This document shows positions 51,101 to 59,100 of a stretch of 64,000 bases of DNA, in pieces. Position 1 is the first letter of the stretch. The number at the start of each line of letters is the position of its first letter. Made by a program: the position numbers and the translations under genes. The notes under the pieces are model-generated. The model was given only the letters and a program-made list of their open reading frames with translations. It was not told the origin of the DNA and ran no database searches. The stretch covers positions 434,001 to 498,000 of the forward strand of contig NZ_JAPEOK010000001.1 of NCBI RefSeq assembly GCF_026341515.1, given 5' to 3'. Origin of the DNA: Streptomyces sp. NBC_00878 (GTDB lineage Bacteria; Actinomycetota; Actinomycetes; Streptomycetales; Streptomycetaceae).

Positions 51101-53121
51101 GGAAGGCCGAAGTGGGCGGCGACGTCGTCGACATGGGGCTCGAAGTCGCCTTCGAGCCCCGGGAAGACGAAGGCCAGCTTGCCGCTCGTGTTCTCGTCCC
51201 CACCGCCGCCGCCGAGCAGCGGAGTCGGCGTGAACCAGAGGTCGCTGCGGCCGTGCCAGGCGCGTCCCTTGGCGACCGCCCGGCGGGCCAGGGCGAGCCG
51301 CTTGGCGGTCGGGGCGACGATGCCGAGCCGGGCTCGGCCCGCGTCCGGATGTGTCCGGCCGGTGTCGAGACCGGCCGCGAGGAGAGCCGAGTCGTCGGCC
51401 TCCAGCAGTGCGGCGAGGTCCTCGGGGCTGTCGGCGGCGAGCAGGAGCACCTGCTCCGACTCGACGACGGAAGCGGTCGCGGCAGTCCCGGAAAGGGCCG
51501 GGGGCGCGGGCTCGGGCACAGGCAGGGATGGGGACTCGGGCACGGGCACAGGCAGGGATGGGGACTCGGGCACAGGCAGGGGCGGGGAAGCGGTAGTCGC
51601 GTACTGGGTGGCCGGTATGCCAGGCGCCTGCTCCAGTACGACATGGGCGTTGATCCCGCCGAAGCCGAACGCGTTGACGGCTGCCCGGCGCACCGGCCGC
51701 CCGGGACCGGTCTCCCAGGGCGTCGCCGTCTCCAGCGGACGGAACCGGGTGGCCGCGAGCGCGGGGTGCGGGTCGTCGCAGTGGAGCGTCGGCAGGAGCA
51801 TCCCATGGTGGACGGCGAGGGCCGCCTTCACCAGACCGGCCACTCCGGCGGCGGGCATGGTGTGGCCGATCATCGACTTCACCGAGCCGATCACCGCGGG
51901 GTCACCGTCCGTGCCGGGACCGAACACCTCGGCCAGGGTGGCCAGTTCGGCCGCGTCACCGGCCGGGGTCGCGGTGCCGTGGGCCTCCAGGAGACCGATG
52001 GATCCGGGCTGGGCGGGGTCGAGGCCCGCGGCGTGCCAGGCCTGGCGTACGGCGTGGGCCTGGCCGCCGGGGTCGGGGTTGACGAGACCGGCGGCGCGGC
52101 CGTCGCTCGCCACGCCGGTGCCCCGGATGACCGCGTAGATCCGGTCGCCGTCGCGTTCGGCGTCGGCCAGTCGCTTGAGTGCCACCACGCCGGTGCCCTC
52201 GCCGATCAGGATGCCGTCGGCGCCGCGGTGGAAGGGGCGGATCCGCTGGCTCGGGGAGAGCGCGCGGAGTTGGGAGAAGACGCTCCACAGGGTGATGTCG
52301 TGGCAGTGGTGCACTCCCCCGGCGAGCATCAAGTCGCAGCGTCCGGAGGCGAGTTCGCGCACCGCCTGGTCGACGGCGACCAGCGAGGACGCGCAGGCGG
52401 CGTCCACGGTGTAGGCGGGGCCGCGCAGGTCGAGACGGTTGGCGACGCGCGAGGCCGCGAGGTTGGGCACCAGGCCGATGGCCGACTCGGGGCTGTCGGG
52501 CCCGAGTCGCTCGGTGAACGCCGCGCGGACCCGGTCGAGTTGGCCGGCGTCCAGGTCGGGCAGCAACTCGCCGAGCGTACGGACGAGTTGACCGGCGGTG
52601 CGGACCCGCTGGTCGAGGCGGACCAGGCCGGGGGTGAGGTAGCCGCCCCGGCCGAGGACGACGCCGATGCGGTGCCGGTCGGGCAGCCGGTCCTCGCCGC
52701 CCGCGTCGGCGAGGGCGGCGGCGGCCACGTTCAGCGCGATGAGCTGGTCGGGTTCGGTGCCGGGCACCGAGTTCGGCATGATCCCGAACCGGGTGACCTC
52801 CACGTCGGCGAGTTCGTCGACGAAGCCGCCGCGCCGGCAGTACACCTGGTCGGCGACGGCCGGCCCGCTCGCGGAATCGGGGCGGTAGTAGTCGGCGTCC
52901 CACCGCCCGTCGGGTACGTCGGTGATGGCGTCCGTGCCCGCCAGCAGGTTCCGCCAGTACGCGTCGAGGTCTGCGGCACCGGGCAGCAGCACCGCCATCC
53001 CCACGATGGCGACGGGAGACGGAAGTTGACGCTCCCTCAGTTGATCCCGGCCCAGTTGATCCCGGCCCAGTTGATCCCGGCTCAGTTGGTCCCGATCGGC
53101 TTGATCCGTCAGGTCGTTCAT
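48127..53121 (-). CDS. Iterative PKS/PUFA-synthase-like protein 2: KS-AT-DH-PPTase
   Basis: A 1664-residue multidomain enzyme. KS at about 38-495 (Cys in VDAACASSLVA near 243, His in EAHGTATP and SMIGHTMPAAG). AT at about 650-930 (FVFPGLEGD, AGHSVGEWTA). DH of the hot-dog type at about 1130-1380 (LLDHCFFPQRPGW, VVPATTIVHHIMEAA, later LLDNVGQLLGY). Sfp-type phosphopantetheinyl transferase at about 1410-1664 (GRIAAKDAVR, GIDIEEV, FWAAKEAVAKAEG). An Ala/Pro/Thr-rich linker (about 940-1120) separates AT and DH. I chose ATG 53121, 1 nt after the PKS1 stop; a GTG at 53184 would overlap. The in-line PPTase can self-prime the cluster's ACPs. Confidence 0.88.
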   Translation of the reverse strand: MNDLTDQADRDQLSRDQLGRDQLGRDQLRERQLPSPVAIVGMAVLLPGAADLDAYWRNLLAGTDAITDVPDGRWDADYYRPDSASGPAVADQVYCRRGGFVDELADVEVTRFGIMPNSVPGTEPDQLIALNVAAAALADAGGEDRLPDRHRIGVVLGRGGYLTPGLVRLDQRVRTAGQLVRTLGELLPDLDAGQLDRVRAAFTERLGPDSPESAIGLVPNLAASRVANRLDLRGPAYTVDAACASSLVAVDQAVRELASGRCDLMLAGGVHHCHDITLWSVFSQLRALSPSQRIRPFHRGADGILIGEGTGVVALKRLADAERDGDRIYAVIRGTGVASDGRAAGLVNPDPGGQAHAVRQAWHAAGLDPAQPGSIGLLEAHGTATPAGDAAELATLAEVFGPGTDGDPAVIGSVKSMIGHTMPAAGVAGLVKAALAVHHGMLLPTLHCDDPHPALAATRFRPLETATPWETGPGRPVRRAAVNAFGFGGINAHVVLEQAPGIPATQYATTASPPLPVPESPSLPVPVPESPSLPVPEPAPPALSGTAATASVVESEQVLLLAADSPEDLAALLEADDSALLAAGLDTGRTHPDAGRARLGIVAPTAKRLALARRAVAKGRAWHGRSDLWFTPTPLLGGGGGDENTSGKLAFVFPGLEGDFEPHVDDVAAHFGLPRVPGPTPNAEKERVSDVGRHGFGVVGVGRLLDGALRRMGVVPDAVAGHSVGEWTAMAAAGMYDGAEVSDFMASFDPDALTVPGLSFAALGAPAGRVLEALDDGWTDAGIVLSHDNAPNQSMVCGPRDAVEEFVRSFRARGVLSQVLPFRSGFHTPMLKPYLAPIEEAANQFRLYPPTVPLWSGTSAAPFPVGEAAVRELFVRHLLEPVRFQQLIEAMYAAGHRAFVQVGTGQLGSLIGDTLNGRDHLVVAANSPHRTGLAQLSRVATALWTVGAAVAPALPPTARSAAPSAAPSTTLATAPSGGPSARTAGPADSVRPVRVNRSTVRLDLGGALVSLHGPALIQLRAELRGTPAPSEAVPAAVATGPSPLDALAAHMPVAAELSALLRDTADTAAALITAGSSRHSGPAVAPAPAQAPVPTAPHRTSAPLAPKLPPAPKPTPAAQVWRTAVRVSPEAMPYLLDHCFFPQRPGWPDVADRWPVVPATTIVHHIMEAAEDAAPGLRAVAVHGARFDQWLTATPAVEVPVTAVPDGPGRLAVCFGPRARAVVELAARFPVPPPTPWRADPDSERAPEHTAAQLYAERWMFHGPAFQGVTELTAIGDMHVRGVLTTPSAPGALLDNVGQLLGYWIMATGTERTVVFPVQMRHMRFYGTHPRPGTDVDCLVRITSLTDTVLEADVQLVVAGEVWAELTGWQDRRFDNDPQTKPVERFPERNTLSQARPGGWSLLHERWPDLASRDLIMRNSLSGAERSEYERHAPRGRRQWLLGRIAAKDAVRQWLWDHGEGPVFPAEIRVRNDESGRPYVTGLHGRTLPRLDISLAHRAEAGVAIVRPHTPGPGPGIDIEEVVERDAQTLAVALGEDELRLLRARCATTGESEALWFTRFWAAKEAVAKAEGTGFDGRPRDFTVREATAGDAGDAGDTGDAGDAGDAGDAADTGNAGDRLVVSGRLERAYIVHCERTGNPPGLPDRDYVVAWTTGPRDQEESDR
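48294..48356 (-). repeat. Seven 9-bp tandem repeats inside the PPTase domain
   Basis: Seven units of CATCCCCGG (plus strand; two variants with CTCC) encode a Gly-Asp-Ala run near residues 1588-1610 of PKS2. It lies between the catalytic core and the last strand of the phosphopantetheinyl transferase, so it is probably a surface loop. Confidence 0.9.
53038..53097 (-). repeat. Four 15-bp tandem repeats at the PKS2 N-terminus
   Basis: Four units of CAGTTGATCCCGGCC (plus strand) encode RDQLG/RDQLS repeats ahead of the KS domain. The charged helical repeat may serve as a docking segment, or be neutral. Confidence 0.88.
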
Positions 53122-53122
53122 G

Positions 53123-56100
53123 TCACCAGCCCGACGAGGTGTAGACGACGGCTCCGGCGGACTCGTCGCCCCAGGCGAGTTCACGGAGCAGCGCCGCGGT
53201 GCCCTCCTCCGGGTCGATCAGCTTGATCCCGCGCCTGGCGTACTCGCGGCCGAGTTCCGGGGTCACCATTCCGGTGTGGCCGCCGGTCGGCGCCCACGGT
53301 CCCCAGTGCACGGTCAGGGCACGGTGACCGGTGCGGGCGGCCCAGTCGGCGCCGAGGCTCTGCAGGGCGTCGTTGGCGGCCGCGTAGTCGACCTGGCCTC
53401 GGTTGCCGAGGACGGCCGAGATGCTGCCGAACAGGACGGCGAACGCAGGACCGTTCGGGAACTCCGCCAGCGCTGCCAGCAGGGTCTCCGCGCCGCTCGT
53501 CTTCGTGTCGTACACGCGCTGGAACGACTCGGCGGTCTTGTCGGCGATCAGGCGGTCCTCGATCACTCCGGCCGCGTAGACGACGCCGTCGAGCCGGCCG
53601 TGCTCGGCGTGGATCTCCTTCACCGCCTGGAGCGCGGCGTCCGGCTCCCGGAAGTCCACGGAGTGGTAGCGGGCCGTGCTGCCGAGCGCGGTGAGTTCGG
53701 CCAGGGTGGCGGTGATCTCCCGCTGGGCCAGGACGAGTTCGGCTTCGCGGTTGATGTCGGCGGGCGTCACGCCGCTGCCCGCGCGGGCAGCCAGTGCCGT
53801 ACGCAGCGCCGCGCGGTCAGCGGCGGCGGCGATGGCCGGATCCTCGGGGCCGGTCGGCGCCGGGGTCCTGCCGAGCAGTTCGATACGGCACCGGGAGGCC
53901 GCGGCGAGCGCGGCGGCGAAGGTCGCGGTGATGCCGCGTGCCCCGCCGACCAACAGCACCACGGAGTCCCGGTCGAGGCCGATGGCGGCGGCCTCGGCGG
54001 CGCCGTCACCCGCGGGTCCGGCGCCGGTGGTACCGAGGGCGCCCAGCGGGGTCTCGACGAGGTCCAGCCCATGGCGACCGGCCGCCGTGCGCAGGACGAC
54101 CGGGGCCGGGTCGGACGCGAGCAGCTCGTCGACCAGCGCGTCGGCGACGGCGGCGGGCGTGGTGTCGTCGAGGTCGACGATCCGCGCGACGGTCTCGGGA
54201 TACTCGCGTGCGACGGTACGGAAGAGACCGTGGAGCCCTGCCGACCGGAGGCCCGGGGAGTCCCCGTCGGCGGGCCGGGCGGCGAGCAGCCAGCGCGGGC
54301 CCCGGCGCAGGGCGGCCTGGAACACAGGAAACGCGTCGGGCAGCACCGGTATCGCGGAATCGGTGAGGGAGTCGAGGTACAGCACCCCGTCGACCTGGCC
54401 GTCCGCCTCGGTGAGCAGATGGTCCCGGCCCAGGAACACCGTGTCGGCTCCGTGCGCCGCGAGCCGCGAGCGGACCTCCCGGGACACGCCCTGGCTCTCG
54501 TCGCCGAGGAGGACAAACCGCTTTCCGGCCAGTACGGCCGACGGGTCCAGCGAGCCGTCGCCGTCCTGCCGCTCCAGAAGCACCGGCCGGAGCTGGAAGC
54601 GCTTCGGGGCCTCGCCGCCAACTTCCATCAGCTCCGGCGTCCGGGTCTGCCCGACCGCTGTGCCGTTCGGCGACCCCTCCGGCTGTCCGGCCGTCATCGG
54701 AGTCGCAGTCGGAGACGTACTCGGAGGCGTACTCGGAGGCGTACTCGGAGGCGTACTCGGCGTCGTAGTGCCGGGCGGTTCGGCGGGTCCCGCGAGGCGC
54801 GCGGCGAGCCAGCCCGTCACCGCTGCGGCCGTACGGGCCTTCGCGAGGTCCTCCAGCTCCGCGTCGTCCAGCCCGGCGATGTCCACACCGCCCCCGGCTC
54901 CCAGGCGCTTGGCCAGTTCACCGGCGATCTCGGCCCGCTTGATGGAGTCGATGCTGAGGTCGGCCTCCAGGTCGAGATCGGGCTCGATCATGTCCACGGG
55001 ATAGCCGGTGCGCTCGCTGATGATGTCCAGCACGACCGACAGGACGTCCGCTTCCGTGACCGCCGTCGGGACCGCTTGCGTGACCGCCTCAGGGGCGGGC
55101 GTCCCTGCGGTGGCGAGCGCGGGTGCCAACTCCGGCCGCGGAACCTGCTGTTGGGCCACGGGAAGCTCAGCGGCCGGTGCGGCCTGCTGGTGGGGGCCGA
55201 CCACGGCGGGCGCCGCGGGCGCGGGAATCCACTGCCCCGGCGCGGCGCCGAAGTAGGTCAGCAGCACGTCGCGCTGGGCGGCCACCATCTCGCGGCTGGT
55301 GCGCAGGAAATCGGCGATCAGCGCGTCCTTGTCGGCCGGGACGCCGGCCGCGTGGTTCGTGTGGTTCGAGTGGCTCGTCGTCACTGTCGTCTCCACAACG
55401 CGTCGGGCCGGTGCGAGGGCACCGGGGAGGAGTTCTCCGGCGGCGGTACGGACCAGTTGCCCGTCGACCGTCCATCCGGGCCGTTTGGGCTCCGGCGTCC
55501 GGGTCGCGTCGACGGCGTCGCGTCCCTGGAACAGCCATCCGGTGCGTACCGGCAGCCCCGCCACGGCCAGTTGGGCGAGTGCGTCGAGCCAGCCGCGCAG
55601 TCCGCTGTCGTGGCGCGGCTCGCACGCGACGGTGCGGTGCGGGCGGTCGCCGAGGATGTGCGTGACCAGCCGGGTGAGTACGGAGCCGGGGCCGGCCTCG
55701 ACGAAGATCCTCGCCCCGTCCTCGTACATGGCCTCGATCTGTGCGACGAATCCGACGGGGGCGCCGATCTGGGCGGCGAGTTCCGCACGGATCTCGTCGG
55801 CACGGTCGCCATATGGAGCCGCTGTGCGGTTGGACCACACCGGGAACTCGGGCGAACGTATGGTCCGGTTCGCGAGTGCCTCGGCGAACCGCTCCCCACC
55901 GGCGGCCACGAGCGGGCTGTGGAAGGCGCAGGCGACGGGGATGGGATCGGCACCGTATCCCGCCGCGCGCAGCAGCGGCACAGCGGTGGCCATCGCCTCT
56001 GTCGGTCCTGAAATCACCGTCTGCCGGGGCGAGTTGAGGTTGGCGACGACGACCGATTCGGGGGCGCCCGTCTCGCGCAGGGCCCGTGAGACGTCTTCGG

Positions 56101-59100
56101 CACCGGCCGCGACGGCCGCCATGGTTCCCGGGTCCTCGCCGACGGCCGAGAGGATCGCCGCCGCCCGCTCGGCGCTCAGTTCCAGCAGCGCTTCCGGGGT
56201 GATCGCGCCCGCCGCACAGAGGGCGACCAGTTCGCCGTAGCTGTGTCCGGCCGCCATGTCGGGTCGTACACCGGCCGCGCTGAGCAGTGCGTGGGCGGCG
56301 AGTCCGGCGACGCCCAGCGCGGGCTGGGCGACCCGGGTGTCGGTGATCCCGGCCCGCTGGCGGTCCCGGGCGGCCGTGTCGAAGGCGGCAGGCGGGTACA
56401 GCGCGTCGGCGTGGTCGCGGCCGAGGTGCAGGTAGTGCTGGAGCTCGGGGAAGGCGATGAACACGTCCGCGAGCATCCCGGGCCGCTGGCTGCCCTGGCC
56501 CGGGAAGAGGAACGCGACCTTGCCGTCGGCCGCCGTCGGTCGACGCGGGCCGGACGGCACCTGCTCCGCGTCCGCCCCCGCCTGCTCACTTCCGTCGGCC
56601 CCGGCCCGTCCGGCGTCCGCGAGGTGGATGCCTCCGGCCGGATCGTGCTCACCCGCCAGAGCCCGGCGCAGCTGACCGATCAGTCCGTCCACGTCGGTGG
56701 CCACGACGGCCACCTGGACCGGTTCGTGGCGGGCGTCGGCGCGACGGGACGCGCTCAGTGCGAGGTCGCGCAGGCGCCACGGGCGGCCGTCGGTCTCGGC
56801 GGCCTTGAGTACGTCCTCGATGGTTCGCCGGGTCGCCGCGGGATCCGTACCGCGGAAGGTGAACAGCTCGGCGGGCCAGCTGTCCAGACCGTGGGCGGGT
56901 GGTTCGGCGGCCGTGTGGGCGCTGAGCACCACATGGAAGTTGGTCCCGCCGAAGCCGAACGCGCTGAGTCCGGCGACGCGTTCCTCGGCCGGGGCCGCCC
57001 AGGGCCGTGGCCGCGCGTGGAAGACGAACGGGCTGCTCTCCTCCTGCCACGCGGGGTTCGGCCGCTTCATGTGCAGGGTGGGCGGTTTGACTCCCGTGTG
57101 CAGGGACAGCACGGTCTTGATCAGACCCGCGAGACCGGCGGCGCACTTGGTGTGCCCGATCTGCGACTTGACCGAACCGAGCGCGCAGCCGCCCGCCTTG
57201 GCCCCGGCCTCGGTGAACACCTCGCTGAGGATGGTGAGTTCGGTACGGTCGCCGACCACGGTGCCCGTGCCATGGGCCTCGACCAGGCCGACGTCGGCCG
57301 GTGAGATCCCCGCGTTGCGGTAGGCCCGCTCCAGTGCGGCGCGCTGGCCCTCGGGGCGGGGCGCGGTGAGGCCGAGTGAGCGGCCGTCGCTGGAGCTGCC
57401 GACTCCCTTGATCACTCCGTAGATCCGGTCGCCGTCGCGTTCGGCGTCCGCGAGCCGCTTGAGCACGACACAGGCGATGCCCTCGCCCAGGGCTATCCCG
57501 TCCGCCGAGCTGTCGAAGGCCCGCGACCGGCCGGTCGGGGAGAGGGCGTGCACGGAGGAGAAGAGGGCGTAGTCGTTGATGCCGTTGTGCAGGTCGGCAC
57601 CCCCGCACAGGACGACGTCGCTCGTACCGCCGACGAGTTCCTTGCACGCCACGTCGACGGCGGCCAGTGACGACGCGCAGGCCGCGTCGACGGTGTAGTT
57701 GGCGCCGCCCAGGTCCAGCCGGTTGGCGATCCGCCCCGAGATGACGTTGGCGAGCATGCCGGGGAAGGAGTCCTCGGTGAGCCGGGGCAGTTGCTCGTCC
57801 AGACCTCCCGGCACCTCCCCGTAGTAGGAGGGCAGCACAGCTCGCAGGGTGGCGGCGTTGGACAGGTCGCTGCCCGCTTCGGCGCCGAAGACCACGGAGG
57901 TCCGCGACCGGTCGAAGCCCCGGCCCCGCTCCCCGTACCCGGCGTCCTCCAGTGCCCGCCGCGCGGCTTCGAGCGCCAGCAGCTGTACGGGCTCGATGCT
58001 GCCCAGCGATGTCGGCGGGATGCCGTAGCGCAGCGGGTCGAAGGGGATCCGCGGCAGGAAGCCGCCCCACTTCGACGGGGTGGCGCCGTCCGCGTCCTGC
58101 GAATAGTGCACGGCGGGGTCCCAGCGGTCGGCGGGGACCTCACCGACGCCGTCGTGGCCGCTGAGGATGTTCGCCCAGAAGGCGGCCAGGTCGGGGGCCT
58201 GCGGGAACATGCAGGCCATGCCGACCACGGCCACGTCCAGCGGCTCGGGCGCCGCGGACTCCTCGGCCGTGTCCATCTCCAGGCGTTCCCGGAGCAGAGC
58301 CGCGCGTGCGGCGAGTAAGCCCGCCGCGCCGGTGGTGACGGAGCCGTGCAGCGCGCTGATCGTGGTGGTGGCGGAGCGCAGCACGGCCACTTCCCCGGCC
58401 ATGAACATGCCCTCGGAGAGCTGGCGTTCCTCGGCCACGGCCGTCAGTTCGCCGGCGGTGTCCCGCTCGATCCCCTTGCTGGCGATCCGCAGCCGGCCGA
58501 CGTTGAGCCGTTCCAGTTCCTCCCAGATCCGCCGCTCGGGCACGCCGCGCTCGCGCAGCTCCGCCTCGAACTCCCGGTAGTTCTCGCTGAACGGGCTGGG
58601 CACACAGCGGGTGGCGTGGCCGGGCGCGGTCTCCAGCAGTGCGGTGCGGGTGGCGGCCACGACCTGCTGCTGGAAGAGCGGCTGGACGGCCCCGCACTCC
58701 ACCGCTTCGTCGGTGAACAGGTAGGCGGTCCCCATGAGGACGCCGACGGCGGCGCCGCGCGCGATCAGGGGCGCGGCGAGCGCGGCGACCATCGCGGACG
58801 AGCGCTCGTCGTGGACGCCGCCCGCGAAGAACACCTCGACGCGTTCGGCCGTTTCGGCGTCCGCTCCGGCCAAGAAGTCTTCCAGCACGGCGAGTTGGGC
58901 CTCCCACAGGGGGAAGCTCGCGCGCGGTCCGACGTGGCCGCCGCATTCGGAGCCCTCGAAGACGAAGCGGCGGGCGCCGGCGTCGAGGAACTGGCGGAGC
59001 AGTCCCGGCGAGGGCACGTGCAGGAAGGTGCTGATCCCGGCCCGCTCCAGCGCCTCGGCCTGGGACGGTCGGCCGCCCGCGATGATCGCGTGCGTGGGCC

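Noticed and set aside
50434..56011. Very long plus-strand frames over the PKS genes
   Set aside because: Shadows of the PKS reading frames; composition Gly/Arg/Val-rich with no domains.
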